Part shown: positions 1 through 13,300 of the stretch, one piece after another
How positions within the stretch are numbered: position 1 is the stretch's first letter
How the letters are laid out: the number at the start of each line of letters is the position of its first letter
DNA from: Maniola hyperantus
Lineage: Eukaryota; Arthropoda; Insecta; Lepidoptera; Nymphalidae
Reading direction: 5' to 3'
NCBI RefSeq assembly: GCF_902806685.2
Contig: NC_048541.1
Span: 4,275,465-4,339,464, forward strand
Length of the DNA stretch: 64,000 bases
Made by a program: the position numbers and the translations under genes
The notes under the pieces: generated by a model
What the model saw: the letters and a program-made list of their open reading frames with translations, nothing else
What the model was told of the DNA's origin: nothing
Database searches by the model: none

Positions 1-1885
1 CATGAATATAACTCTTAGTTGACCAATAATTACAGTGCCTTAGAGTGTAGTGTAAAGCAGTTCCAAGTGATCTTGATAATTCTCCTGAAGATTCACATTT
101 TGAAAGTTTGAAAGCACGGTAAGTTGCTTCCTTTTTGAGAACCTAACTTTTACATACCCGTTAGATGTTTCATATAAAATTCAAGCTTAGACCCACAACT
201 TCGTTCCGGAGAATGAACTACACAAATTTCAAGCTTATATTTCCCCTTTAGGGGTTGAATTTTCAAAAATCCTTTCTTAGCGGAGGTGCATGCCTTTCAG
301 CCCGATCCGTCCAGTATATTATGAGCTGTGCGTTGATAGATCAGTCAGTCAGCTTTTCCATTTATCTACTTATTTAGATTAGGTATTCTTCCCGCAAAGT
401 GACCTTAGCTCTCGATAAATCTTAGCTTGGCATTTTTGTATCCTCGTAATAATATTTGGGCAGAGTACAACAAAAGATGTGAGGGTTTACCGTGAAAAGG
501 TACGCTGTGTCAATATGAGAAATTTATGTGCAGAATACCCGAAAGAGGTCGAGGCAGAATCTGCGAAAGGTTTAGGGTTCCGTAACCCAAAGGTAGAATC
601 ACGGTGAAACGGAGCCGTAATAATGTCACTCCGCTGTCTGTCTATCCGCGTGTCGCGGGTCTCTAGCTCGTAATGTATAGTTTAGATAATAAATTTAGAA
701 CAGAACTTATCCTATTTTATTAACAAATTCTAATGATCCCCATTTTTGAAGTAAATGTAATTTAATATCGTAATAAGTGCTACTATAAACAATGAAATTA
801 TTTATTGTATTGATAAGTAGACGGAATGGCACACTTCACTTAACCTTCGAGGTATTTTTTGCTGTGTCTTAAAGCGGACTTGTTAAACATTCTCTATGTT
901 GATAATTTTAAAAAAATGAGTTAAAATAAAAGCCTGAAATTTATGGTGAAGAAGTATATGGTGTAGATGTAGAACATTGACCCAAAACTGGGGCTTCTAG
1001 GTACTACCACCGTATAAATTAATAATGTTTCTCTATTTTCTTTTATTTATTTAATGTTTATTCATTTCGAAACTAGTCGGGCTAACATCGACTACACACG
1101 TGAGTAAGCCGGGACAGATAGTATTTATAATGTTTCTCTATTGTTTTGATATCTTCAGATAAACGTTTTCTAGTTTTGTATGAAGATGTGAAAACAATAT
1201 TAAGGGTTCCCATACTTAAAAAAAACTATTCTTACCCTAGCATGTGGGATACACTGTCTAGATACTGAGTAGAGAGCAAAAATGATTTTTATTCCTTAAT
1301 ATCTTTAAAAATATAGAAATAGGAGGCCGTCAAAGTTATCAGTTTTAGACCATATTTGTGACCGATCTGTCACAAAAACTAGACTAGCTGAGTAGGTAGA
1401 AATATAAAATTTCTGTATAAGTATTATGTAAGTACCATTAATTATTGTAATTAACCAACGAATACTGAAAACGAAGATTCATAAAGTAGTTTGTAAGCTC
1501 TGACTAAAGCATAATAAATGTGTATCCTAATATCCTACGGATCCCTAAAAGTGCGAGACCCAACTCGCACCTGGTCAGTTTTTTTGAACTCAGGGCGTAC
1601 CGTTTGACTTAGATATTTTTACATCAAAGACACGATGATTATAATCTTTTCTTGTATTCTTGACAAAGACATTTTTATACAAAACACGACGTAACTGGAC
1701 AAAATAAAACTTAGAAATTCACAAGAAATAAAAGCTTCAAATACATTATTCATGAAATCACGAAGCAAGTTCCTTCCCTGGCATGCTCCAATACTGTGAA
1801 TTACCATAATTATTTTTTGAATAGCAATTATTTTATAACAGTAGTTACCTGTTAATCAGTTTTCTCATTTGCTAATGATTATAAT
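1..1885. other. No gene seen; AT-rich intergenic DNA
   Basis: Apart from the Helitron-like piece at 195-370 and short GGGTTCCGTA-type repeat ends near 570-640 and 1540-1580, I see no supported coding sequence. Confidence 0.6.
195..370 (-). mobile_element. Helitron-like second subtype, partial
   Basis: CACAACTTCGTTCCGGAGAA, TTTTCAAAAATCCTTTCTTA, GAGCTGTGCGTTGATAGATC and TCAGTCAGCTTTTCC. Confidence 0.65.
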
Positions 1886-2385
1886 AAACTACCTGACGCC
1901 CACAACTTCATTCGAGTTGATTTAGATTTTTAAAAATCTTGTGGGAACTCTGAGTTTCAGGGATAAAAATTAGCTTGTGTCTCTAGTCTTTAAATAGTTA
2001 AAGAACACTAACATTTGTGCCCGTGCGTTGAGGGGACAAAAACGTTAGCAGATTTACTCTGTGCTACTTAGGGAAGCTTACGTTACTAAAATAAAGAACA
2101 ACGGGTCACATAGGAAGTTGACAATTATTTATTTAGAGCTCGTGCAGCACAGTCTCACTCTAAATGTTAATTAGGTACACTTTACTAACTAAATATAAAA
2201 TTAAAACTCAACATTTTTACATTTTTACCTCAAGGCATGTGTTCGCTTATAACAACGCGTTTTAGCATGGATCTGTGCTGAAATCACGTCGATCCATTGC
2301 TTGTGGCGTTGTGGCGTGATTGAAGGACAAACTAACAAACCAAAAATCAAACACACTTTCACATTTATAATATGGGGATAATAAT
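1886..2385 (-). mobile_element. Helitron-like copy split in two
   Basis: The 3' half lies at 1886-2000 (CTGACGCCCACAACTTCATT) and the 5' half at 2266-2385 (AATCACGTCGATCCATTGCT to TATAATATGGGG). About 265 bp of unrelated sequence separates them. Confidence 0.6.
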
Positions 2386-3167
2386 TTAAAAGAAGCATAA
2401 TATTCTGCGAAAATAGCTGCACTATTCAAGCTTATTAAGAAAGTTTCCTTAATTTTTGTGTCACTGCAGAAAATTTTTCTTCATAAATGAATCCGGTCTC
2501 TTGTACAAAGTTAATGGGAAAAGTTTAATTAATCTGGACGTTTAATTACCCAGAAAATTGTCAAAACTTGAAACGCTTCTTGGAACAACCGTTTGTTAAA
2601 GAATGCTGGGTGCTTTTTTTTGTCAACTTTCACAAAGACTTTTCTTTCAACCGGCCATTTGAGTTATCAATTGTAAATTGTTCTTGCACAATCAATGTTC
2701 CGTACGTATTTGTAAGACGGCCACTACGTAGAATCATGGATACGAACCGAATACGGATGAGTGCATGAACGCCCGAACTTATTAAAATAATTTCAGCTTT
2801 AGATATTAGTAGTTATAGTAGTTTTCGAACGGCTTTGATAGGCAGACGGACAAATATACCACAACAGTGTTCCGTTTTTCATTATTGAGTGCGGATCACT
2901 AAAAATAATGAAAGGTGCGGAAAATGACTCTGCATTCTTATAACGAGACTCTTAAATTGTCCGATAGCTTGACATTAATGTTGGGAGGAATTCTTTTGAC
3001 TTCGCAAACTGGGACGTTTTTGGATTGCTTTATACCAGGATCTGTTATAATTTTCGGTCGGGTTTTATTTGATGAGAGTTCCTTGATATTTTTTCTTGAT
3101 ATTTTTTATAGAATATGTAAATATTTAGGTAGGTATGTATCTCTAAATCGCAGAACATTTCTTATTT

Positions 3168-3410
3168 TTAGGGATCCGTATCTCCAGAGAAAAAAGTTCT
3201 TCGTTGTCTGTCTGGTCTATGTGTCTGTCTGCCTATCAGTCAAACGAATCAAAACGTAAAGGGTAGTTACTTACTTCTCGACCTAGAATCATGAAATCTG
3301 GCAGGTAATATCATAAACATACCGAAACCAAGGCCAGAGTTATCAAAGATCTTATAGCACAAATCCGAAAACCGTGAATTTGTGGTTAGGTACATATTAT
3401 TATAAAAAAA
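3168..3410 (+). repeat. TTAGGGTTCCGT repeat, degraded 5' half
   Basis: TTTAGGGATCCGTATCTCCA, GTCTGTCTGCCTATCAG, ATCATGAAATCTGGCAGG and CCGTGAATTTGTGGTTAG. Confidence 0.65.
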
Positions 3411-3710
3411 TGTTATTTTTTAACGATGGTACACGATGGACAGGGTGTCACCCTTCGGATACGAAAAAGCAAATAAAGTTCATTCATGAAACTATTGGCA
3501 CCGACATTAAGAGGTCCTGTTTCCTGTAGTATGTATTATGATTCATACCAATGCAATGTTTCATGCAAATTAAACCCAATCCAATATTCGATTTTCTACT
3601 GGCTCGCGAATCGCGGTCTAAGTTATGTTATTGCCAATTGGACCTCACAGAACGCACCTACCTATACTGAATTTTGTAAAAAAAATCGTAAGCAGTAAAT
3701 ACTTACCAAT

Positions 3711-3919
3711 CAGTACCCTTATTATAAATGCGAAAGTGTGTTTGTTTGTTGGTTTGTCCTTCAATCACGTCGCAACGGAGCAACGGATCGACGTGATTTT
3801 ACCATGGGTATAGTTTAAGACCTGGATAGGCTACTTTTTATCCCAGAAAATCAAAGAGTTACCACGGGATTTTTAAAAAATCCAATTCAACGCGGACGAA
3901 GTCGCGGGCATCAGCTAGT
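3711..3919 (+). mobile_element. Lep1/Helitron-like non-autonomous element, near full length
   Basis: The 5' part is CAGTACCCTTATTATAAATG then GCGAAAGTGTGTTTG. The 3' part is CGCGGACGAAGTCGCGGGCA (a hairpin) ending TCAGCTAGT. CTAG at the 3' end after a short hairpin is the Helitron signature. Confidence 0.75.
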
Positions 3920-4492
3920 CAATAATATGTGCATACTTACAATTTATTATATTAAGATTATGATTTTTGTATTTTAAGCAAACAATTTGTACCAGCTTTG
4001 ACTATCGTCAAGATCGGTCCGCGATTCAAACAGACAGATTCTTCTTCTTATTTTGCTTTATGGCTTTCAGAAACAGACAGTTAAGCACTTTAAATAACAT
4101 TAGTATAAAATCTCACAGTAAGTAAGTTGTATTTATTAGATTACTTGCATATAATGAATAAAAAAAGAAGTCTGAGCTAATGGACTGGTAGAATATGCTT
4201 TTAGTGTGAGGGCGTGGAGCGCAAACAGCATTATGACTTTGACCTTTAGGCCTAGCCTAGCCCTTTCTTGTACTTATCTCAATCATTGTTTAATCAATAG
4301 TATTACCTATTCTTCTTATAAGTACAAAAAAACACAAAGTTTATTTTTTTCTTTTAGTATTTAAGTATTAGGTACCTACTTACCAGATATGACTACTGTT
4401 CAGTGAGCGTTCGTGCACACTTAACGTACGTGTCGACTGCAGACGATAAGTAGGCTCCTAGAGAACCTCAGGCTGAGTTCTCACACCTGCTC

Positions 4493-4936
4493 ATAATAGG
4501 CTACTTGACAATTTTTTTAAGTTGGTCTTAAATGGTTAATATTTGTCCTATTATATCAAAAAAATTAACACTATATTTTTTTGCGCCCTAAAAACCGTAA
4601 AACTTTAATTTAAAAAAATATTTTTCTTAGACAGGTGAAAACACTGTCGGCCATGTTTGGCCGATAGATTATCTGTGCTCTGACGTCATGCATTTGTAAA
4701 CAACAGTATAACCTGGGTTATACTGTTGTTTACAAATGCATGACGTCAGAGCACAGATAATCTATCGGCCAAACATGGCCGACAGTGTTTTCACCTGTCT
4801 AAGAAAAATATTTTTTTAAATTAAAGTTTTACGGTTTTTAGGGCGCAAAAAAATATAGTGTTAATTTTTTTGATATAATAGGACAAATATTAACCATTTA
4901 AGACCAACTTAAAAAAATTGTCAAGTAGCCTATTAT
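4493..4936. repeat. Perfect 221-bp inverted repeat with 2-nt spacer (foldback element)
   Basis: The left arm 4493-4713 and right arm 4716-4936 are reverse complements with no mismatch or indel that I could find. They are separated only by TG. The outer ends read ATAATAGGCTACTTGAC. The arms contain TGACGTCA (a CRE-like site). A related, longer and diverged element lies at 54411-55425, so this looks like a snap-back derivative of it. Transcribed, it would form a near-continuous dsRNA hairpin. Confidence 0.95.
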
Positions 4937-4943
4937 TTTATTA

Positions 4944-5159
4944 CTATCTGATGCCCGCAACTTCATTCGCGTAGATTTATATTTTAAAAATCCAACTCTT
5001 TGATTTTCCGGGATAAAAAGCCTATGGCACTCTCCAGGTCTTTAACAATACCCGTGCAAAAAATCACGTCGATCAGTTGCTCTGTTGCAACGTGATTGAA
5101 GGACCAACCAATAATCCAACAAAGAAATACGCTTTCGCATTTAAAATATGGGTAGTGAT
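4944..5159 (-). mobile_element. Helitron-like copy adjacent to the perfect palindrome
   Basis: CTGATGCCCGCAACTTCATT to TTTAAAATATGGGTAGTGAT: the reverse of the 3711-3919 family. It starts within 10 bp of the palindrome's end. Confidence 0.75.
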
Positions 5160-6237
5160 TGATAATAATGTTCGGGATGTATTTTAATAAATAAAAAACA
5201 ATATTAAAAAAAACACATAAATATATTAATTAGTCATTTAGTACTTAAAATTCAAATATTTACAAAAAAGTGGTACCCTATTGTGCTTAGGGATGATGAA
5301 TTAATACAGTTTTTAGTCCTTACTTCATTTGATATTTTCTATCACCCCTACTTGACAATATTATTTGAATATTAAATACACTCATGTGACAACCCTGTCT
5401 TCATATTGATTAGGTACATAATTATATTTGGCAACATCAATAATTAGTAACATTAAAAAATAAATATAGATAGTAGTATATTATTTTTTATTTACATTTA
5501 ATTATGTACTACTTAATTAATAATATTTTCAAAAACAAATAAATTTGCTTGGTACGATAATAATATTATTTTTGAGCAAAATATTAAGGAGAATATTATT
5601 ATTTTCAAAATTGTGCATACATTTTACTTTAGAAATAAGTAGCTCTACCTTACCTAAGGATGTTTCCAAGTTAGCCAGGCAGATAGCACATAACTTACTT
5701 TATAAATCCTAAGATTCCGTTGATAAATGATGACAGGCGGTTTAATTTAAGTTACGGTTACCTTTTTTTAGCGTTTAAACTATCGTGAGTGATTTCCATA
5801 CCTTTACGTTAACGTATTTATACTAACGTAAAGTTAATAAAAAAAATAAAGTTACGATCACCGTTAATTTTACCGTCAACAAAAGCAATAATGGGTTGCA
5901 AAAGTCATGGTCTTCTTCGCTCTGGGCTAGTTTCCGCACTTAAACGTTTCCGTCTGTCGTGCCTAAAAGTCATGGTCAACAATGGACCAAAATTTTATCT
6001 GTAACCGTAATCTTACAGATATGGACTTTAACTATTACACTTATCTTACTCCACTTTGCTTTTTATTGGTGGTGAAAGTTTAAAATTAACCGAAACGTAA
6101 CTTTAACTGCCTGTCATATAACTGGACCTAAGGGCGACTATGCACTTCTCCGAATCATTCCTTGACCGAATCCAAGAAAATACCAATCGAAGAAAATGTA
6201 GATACCTTTAAATTCGGATGTCATTATTTATTTAGAA
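5160..6237. other. No gene seen; AT-rich with many ATTATT/AATAAT tracts
   Basis: No open frame with protein-like composition. An imperfect inverted arrangement around GTTACGGTTACC/CCGTAATC near 5745-6010 may be an old MITE. Confidence 0.5.
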
Positions 6238-6470
6238 CTAGAGGATGCCCGTGACTTCGTCCGCGTGGATTTAGGTTTTTAAAAATCCTGTGGGAACTTT
6301 TTAATTTTCCGGGATAAAAAGTAGCCTATGTCCTTCCCCGCGATGCAAGCTATCTCTGTACCAAATTTCGTCAAAATGGGTTGAACGGTTGAGCCGTGAA
6401 AAGCTAGCAGACAGACAGACAGATAGATAAACACACTTTCGCATTTATAATATTAAGTATGGAAGTATGG
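6238..6470 (-). mobile_element. Helitron-like copy (subtype with ACCAAATTTCGTCAAAAT)
   Basis: It begins CTAGAGGATGCCCGTGACTT and ends GCATTTATAATATTAAGTAT, with CAGACAGACAGACAG near the 5' end. Confidence 0.7.
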
Positions 6471-6837
6471 ATTAGAACAAGGTCAGGACCGAATCTAAGA
6501 TACAGAAGGTATACTTACTATTGACATTCGGATCAAATTTTCTCAGATTTGGATTGGTCTTTTTTGCCCTAATGAAAGTCTTAAATGTTTATGAAACTAT
6601 AGCTACCTATCATAAAAGTAACCTATTAAGTACTTTGAGGTACAGGATGGATTATTAACCATATATTAGGTAGGTACCTATGAGTAATTATATCTGATCT
6701 AATTTCGGGAGTATTCGTAAGATACGTTACCTTTTTTAGTGGGAAAAAATAAAATTTAAAAAGTCTTTGTGTGCAAAGCCTCGGGTTGATTCGCGAGCAA
6801 GTGAGAAACTCGTAATTTTTAAATTCACTTATATCGT

Positions 6838-6905
6838 GTGGTGGGAGGTTTCGGCCATGGCTACTTTCCAGTTGCCACCCTACCACCAAGCAGCAAAGGC
6901 CTAGC
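6838..6905 (+). mobile_element. Small fragment of the second SINE family
   Basis: GTGGTGGGAGGTTTCGGCCA then TGGCTAC and CACCCTACCACC, as in the SINE body; highly diverged. Confidence 0.6.
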
Positions 6906-6989
6906 GATATAGCGTTCCAGTAAAATGCCGCGTAGAAACTGATAAAGGGTACTGGTCTAAATTAAACTGCCATACTTAACGTGCTTTTA

Positions 6990-7150
6990 TCGCAGACCCC
7001 GTTCACACGGCATTTGCACCGCACGTTTTTGCTGGATAATTTTTACCGAATACGTACCATAGAACCTTTCACACGTTCTTTGTACTGCTATACTATACTG
7101 CTGTTCTAAAAACGTGCGTGTTAATACCATGTAAAAACCAGACTAAACAA
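6990..7150. mobile_element. MITE, relative of 22184-22432
   Basis: CAGACCCCGTTCACACGGCA at the left, then TTACCGAATACGTACCATAG, and AACGTGCGTGTTAATACCAT near the right end. Located between the DPP4-like stop codon and the intergenic repeats. Confidence 0.7.
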
Positions 7151-7278
7151 AGTTTCAGGCAGTTACGCCTATACAGGCTTATTACACTTTATCAATAACG
7201 ATATGTACTCCACTGGAATGAATTTTAAAAAACTTTAATTCTTCTTAAGGAAATTCACTTATTCATAATAGTGTCCTA

Positions 7279-7374
7279 TTACACCGAAAACATGTTTTCT
7301 TGTAGGAACTTCTCGAGCGCGTGGTAGAGATGCGGCCTCACTCCGCCCAAGCCGTGATCTTCGTCTGTGTAACT
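7279..7374 (-). CDS. DPP4-like exon 17: catalytic His and stop
   Basis: 96 nt including the stop. It encodes SYTDEDHGLGGVRPHLYHAL and ends ENMFSV. The His of DEDHG (H805) completes the triad. The acceptor TTTTTCTCAG offers two overlapping AGs; phase selects the first. Confidence 0.95.
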   Translation of the reverse strand, partial: SYTDEDHGLGGVRPHLYHALEKFLQENMFSV

Positions 7375-10300
7375 CTGAGAAAAAAAAACCAAATTAAAAT
7401 AAATTTTGGTGCAATATAATAATTAGGCCACACTCAGTTACACTATATCATTTAATTGTCACGTTCATATTACATGGCATATAAAAGTCGTGCTCGGTGA
7501 TGATAACAGAAGATTTTGTGGCGGTTGCCACTGATGCAACTAGATGGCGCTATTCAATCGATAACATTTCATGACGTAGTCCCGAACAAATATACCGCCG
7601 ACAGCACTCGCACTAACGGAGTTTTCTGGGACTATATAAAGAAGTTTCAAGATACAACCGTCGGCCCAGCTGGCGCCACCGAGCACAACCAATCGCTCGG
7701 TGGGAGATCTCCCTTTGGTACGGTCGAGCCTGCTCACCGCTCCCGTACAATTCGAATCTTACAATAATACTAAATTCACCACTAACCATCTGGTGGAAGT
7801 AGACGTCCCTCCGCTGCAGTAGCCTGGAGATCAGCATGGCGTGCTGATAATGCACGTTGTCGTCTTCAGTCCCGTGCACGAGGAAGTAACTCTTATTCCT
7901 GTATGCCTCCACCTAAAAATAGAATTAACTTATAAATAAATTCATTAAAATTAAATTCAATTAAAATTAAATGAGGCACACGAAGGGTTCTGCATCATTT
8001 TAATTTCTTTTAATTTGCATGGCGACCGTATTGAAATTTTTATTATTTGTTGTTATAAAATAGAAATACACATACCTACCTACTGTGAAAATTTCAACTC
8101 TCTACCTATTACGGTTCAAGAAATACAGCCTGCTGACCGACAGACGGACGGACGGATGGACAGCGGAGGTTTAATAATAGTAATTGGCGCTCTTTTCAGG
8201 TACGGAACCCTAAAAAGGAACAGAAACAGAATTTTATGTAACTTAAGATCTTAGTGCTACTTAACGACCACGCTCAAGACCCTTGACCTAACCTGACCTT
8301 ACTTGACTAACTGTAACTTAACGTTACAAGGTATGTCATTTCTAAACTAAAATAGATTTGTCTGTCCTGTTCTTCTAACATTAGTAAGAAACATATGCGA
8401 ATAAGTACTCTAGTTAGCATCCAAGTAAATATCCATATTCCTGTACCTAATATTCTCAGAGTTTTTGTACAAATTCAATTTTTTAATTATGTTTATTAGC
8501 GCTTGACTGCGATCACACCTGGAGTAAGGGAAAATGCACTAATTGTTATCGAACAAAAAAAAATAAGACGGGCAACTTTGTAAAAAATAAGGCCATCTAG
8601 CGGCAAAACAGCAAACTTCACACTCACCACATCTTCTTTCAGAAGCGAGGAGTTGGTGTAGCCCGCAACGTTGTTTTGCGGAGTGTCCATGTACCGCTCC
8701 GTGTAGATTGTGTCTGAAACAATCATGAACAGATTCAGTGAAAAAGTAAAAGAAAACTGCTTTAACAGACGGACGGACACCGAGGCGAGATCTAGTACGC
8801 GACAGGTCGAGATGGCAATCGGAGTGGAGGCGCGGGGGCTGTGCGGGTGTGCGGGGCATCCCCACCTCGATTACCATCGCGACCTGTCGCGTACTCGTTG
8901 AACTTTTAATACAGAACACCGAAAGTGTCTATGTTTGTTGGTTTGCTGGTTTGTCCTTTAAAGACGCTATAACGGAGCAACGAATTAACCTGTTAAAAGA
9001 TCTGGATAGTGACATAGGTTACTTTTTATCCCGGAAAATCAAAGAGTTCCCACGGGGGAAGAAATCCACGCGGACGAAATCACGGACATCAACCCCAGAT
9101 GCACGTGCAATTGATGTCCAGCCACTGTAGGTTCTGATGCAAGACCCTACGGGACAGCGAGGAAAACAAAGCACATATTATTTACCATAGAATCGCCAGT
9201 CCACGACGGGAGCAACGGCGATGGCGCATCGGAATACGTCACCGCCACGAGCCAGCGCAAGGGAAGCCGCGTAGCCGCCATACGACCAACCCCAGATGCA
9301 CGTGCGATTGGCGTCCAGCCACTGCAGGTTCTGATGCAGGATCCTGCGCGACAGCGAATTAAACATCTAATTTATTTATATTAATAACCAGCAAACGAGC
9401 AGCTGAGTCACGTGATATTCACCCCCGTATTCACAATCATTACTATGAGGTCTCACTGTGTGCTTGAACGCACAGTGTGTGGTTCCACCAATCAGATTAT
9501 TTTGTCACGTCAATTTTCGATAATCTGATTGGTGGAATCCACACTATGCGTTCGAGCACACTGTGCGATCATAGTAATGATTGTGAATACGGGTGTAAGT
9601 GACGTCCGTCGCCCATGAACGTTTGCTGCACCAAAGGAATCGTCAATCCATCACAAAACTTTCAAGTGGCCTTCCATAAATTCCTAAAAAGCTTACACTT
9701 AGACGGAGAAATGTGAGTCACTCAGAAAGAGAAGTGTGTTTACGAAGATACACAAATTTCACTCTAATTTTTTATTCTATGTGAAAAAAGTTCTTCTTGA
9801 GTATGCTCTTGTAGTATTAGAATAAACGGTTCTCCGCATATTGCTTAAATGAATTTTCAAAAAAAATCCTAAGATATTCAGTGACAGCAATTTGGTTCGA
9901 TCTCAACACGATCTCAACGATTCCAAACTTCCTGTCAACAGCGAACATGAACCGCGCAAGCCATCGGTTATGAGTTCTTTTTATTCATTTTGTCATCTCT
10001 GTCTCAAATTATCTACCGCATTCTAACATTTATAGTCGCTGACAATTCCGACAGAACTTTACGATTTCTTTAATATAACGGTGGACGGTACAAAAATTGC
10101 AAGATACCTGGTAACAGCAATCTGGTCTTCGATCTCAACGGTGCCAAGATTTTATTGACAGCGAACATGTTGGCGAATCCCCACATGACGTCGATGTCGC
10201 ATATTTTATAATTTTATCAGCACTATCTCAAATCGTCTACCGTTTTCAAACATTTACTATCCCTGACAATTCCGGCAGAAAGCATTCCTTAATGTAATGG

Positions 10301-13300
10301 ATCATGGATAACAGTATAAAAATTCCAGGATACCTGGTAACAGCAATCTGGTCTTGGATCTCAACGGTGCCAAGTTTCCTGTTGACAGCGAACATGTTGT
10401 CGACTCCTCGCAAGCCGGACCCACGGCCGTCGATACGCGCAACTGCGATGCCGTAGCGACTGACCAGAGAGGTTCCCCAGTCGAGGGTCCATTGCTTTGT
10501 GACCAATGATGTGTCTGGACCTGCGTAACTGGAAAAGATAATTTTAAAGCATATTAATTATGTTGATTCTGTAAAAAAAAGCCACATTCCCCTTCATCCT
10601 AGATCAGAACTTAACGCAATAATGCTGACTTTAAACTTCACATATCTTCTGGACTACAGATTTAAAGGTCATGCGATCTAGTAACTGAGTGTATGTTTTT
10701 GTAGCATACTGAAATAGGTAATTCAATCTCATACTATTTATCGACCGTATCATATCGATGATTCCAAAAATATTTTTAATCCCATAAATGCGAAAGTGTG
10801 TTTGTTTGTTGGCGTGTCGTTCAATCCTGCCGCAACGAAGCAACAGATAACGTGATTTCGCAAGAATTTAAAGACCTGAAGAAGTGACGTAGGCTACTTT
10901 TTATCCCACACGGGATTTTTAAAAACTTATAAATTCACACGGAGGACGTCGCTGGCAAATATTAGAATGGCAAATAAACGCCAACTAAATGTATCTACCA
11001 AAAATTACTTACACATATACCAAAAGTGGCAAATTAGTGCGATTGGCATAGTCTGGTGGCACTTGAATCATCACGTCAGCCTCGATCGCTTCCACACCGC
11101 GAATTGTGTGATATATGGTCACTGGCATAGTGTGTGACGCCAACAAATCCGAGGCTCTCGAGTTGTCATCCCATACTGATAACAGAGTACCATTCTGAAA
11201 ATGTGAATAGGGTTTAAAAAACAAAACATCAAAAAATCAGTCATTTACTTATTGCGAATTGAGATACCATAGGTAGAGACAGTGGCGTGCACAGGAGTTC
11301 AAGCTAGGGTATGCATTTAGGTATGAACTTATTTTACGACAAGTTATAATGAAAAATAAGCATTGATTTATTACAATAAGGGTAAGCAGTGCGTTTATGC
11401 TTCTATGAGCTGCACGCCACTGGGTAGAGACTATTCTAGTCTCTACCAGAATAGTCTCTGGAAAAATTTCTCAGCAGTTATTATATTGAGCATAAACTTA
11501 TGCTCGCTTACTTCATCCGCGTGGACTGCATAAATTTCAACCCCCTATTTCACCCCCTTAGGGGTTAAATTTTCAAAAATCCTTTCTTAGCGGATGCCTA
11601 CGTCATAACTCATAACAGCTATCTGCATGCCTAAGTTCAGCCCGATCTGTCCAGTTGGTTGAGCTGTGCGTTGATAGATCTGTCAATCAGGCAGTCAGTC
11701 ACCTTTTCCTTTTATATATTGAGATTTAAGATCATTATCGCCATTTTAGTCACTCTTCGATTCTATAAAACAAAATTTTAATTTGCTTTCAATTGGAAAG
11801 CTCAGTAATATTCCAGTTAACTATTTACCACCAGGGCGCTTAATATTGCAAGAAAAGCACCAAATAATTATATCACTTTGACTTTATTTCTTGTCTTGTG
11901 CCTTTGCCTTTCTCTAGGACTTTTGGTAGTTGCTGAACTATTACTGAATACTTTTAAAGAAACTTTGGACTCACCTTGTCATAAATCAAGATCTGTGGTA
12001 TATCAGGTCCCCCACAGTTAACGCTGATACGGGAGCCGGGGCTGATGTCTGCGTCATTGAACAGACACTGTTTGCCGTCAGGGCGTCTGATGTTGCAAGT
12101 AAAGCACGACACCTCTCCCGAAGAGTTTACAGTGTAAACGTGTTGCTCAGCCCTGTCTGTCACACCGGTTGCCTTGTACCAGCTGAAATAGTCAATTTAC
12201 CTTGTCTCTTACTTTGATACATTGATTATTATCTCTGGCTTTTATGGGACCAATATCAAACCCAAAGAGACTATACAAAAAACACATGAAAGAAGCGAAA
12301 CTTCTACGCATTTTTCAGAAAGAGTAGTTTGACTAGACTGGATAGTCCAATGTTTTGTGCAACTTATCATGTAAACGCCAGCGTTTTATGCTAGCCTGGT
12401 GGTTTTTATAAAGTTGATTAGACCTGCGCAGTGGGTGATTTATTTATGAATTGGTCTAAAGGTGGTACGAAGTGAGTTGCGACAGCACGAAAGTTTGTAC
12501 TGCTGCGACATTAGTTCGTCAGTCATGTCTTCACTTCCCGTACTTTAGGAAAAGTACATATCCATGTGCAGACATATACTTTTACTTAGGATAAGGATAT
12601 TTAGTACAAGACCAAGTGTCCACTGGAAAATCTCCTTGCAAAAATTAGCTGGCATTGACTTAGTAGTACTATTACATTATTCTGTGCTTATACTGACAAT
12701 AATTTCCACAAGTTTTTCCATATAAATGTAACTTGCAAGAGTATTAGCATAGTAGACTGTACAAGTGATCGCCAGAAATATTTTTTTAAAAACTTTTAAA
12801 AAAATATTTCTGGCGATCACTGGCGATTACTTATTATGCGCGTGGCCGCCATTTTAGTGACGTCAGCACTAGACTGAAGTTCCGAGCTGAGTGTATATTT
12901 TTATTTCGGCTGACTTCAAAATGACGTCATTTAGATGTAAATGAGACATGGTTCCAGCGCAATAGCAATTTGCGGGACTTACACTAGTGGATGCTTGGGC
13001 ATTGATTTACTCACATGTCATCGTCATCAGTCCAAAGTAATATTTCGCCGACGGTGTGTGCAGTATTAACTCGATTCGCTAAACTCCACAGCCCAGCGCC
13101 GTTCACGGGCCGCGTCACTTGCACGATTTGCTTGTATCGAACACCACCTACCGCCTGAATTCATAAGCAGTAGGATTAGCAATATTGTTAAACGTGGGAT
13201 CTGGGGTCTGGGGTTTAAGTGAAATGGACCATAACTGCCTTGTTTTTAGGGTTCCGTACCACAAAAGGAAAAACGGAACCCTTATAGGATCACTTTGTTG

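Noticed and set aside
2915..3259. 114-residue plus-strand frame
   Set aside because: Its C-terminal third reads through the GTCTGTCTGTC part of a dispersed repeat; no recognised motif and no splice context.
8015..8254. 79-residue plus-strand frame
   Set aside because: It overlaps the end of a dispersed GGGTTCCG-type repeat (AGGTACGGAACCCTAAAAA) and has no protein-like features.
9178..9366. Start codon at 9366 as beginning of a separate hydrolase gene (MFNSL...GWSYGGY)
   Set aside because: The ATG lies in the intron just upstream of the exon 14 acceptor; the frame joins exon 13 in phase, so it is an internal exon.
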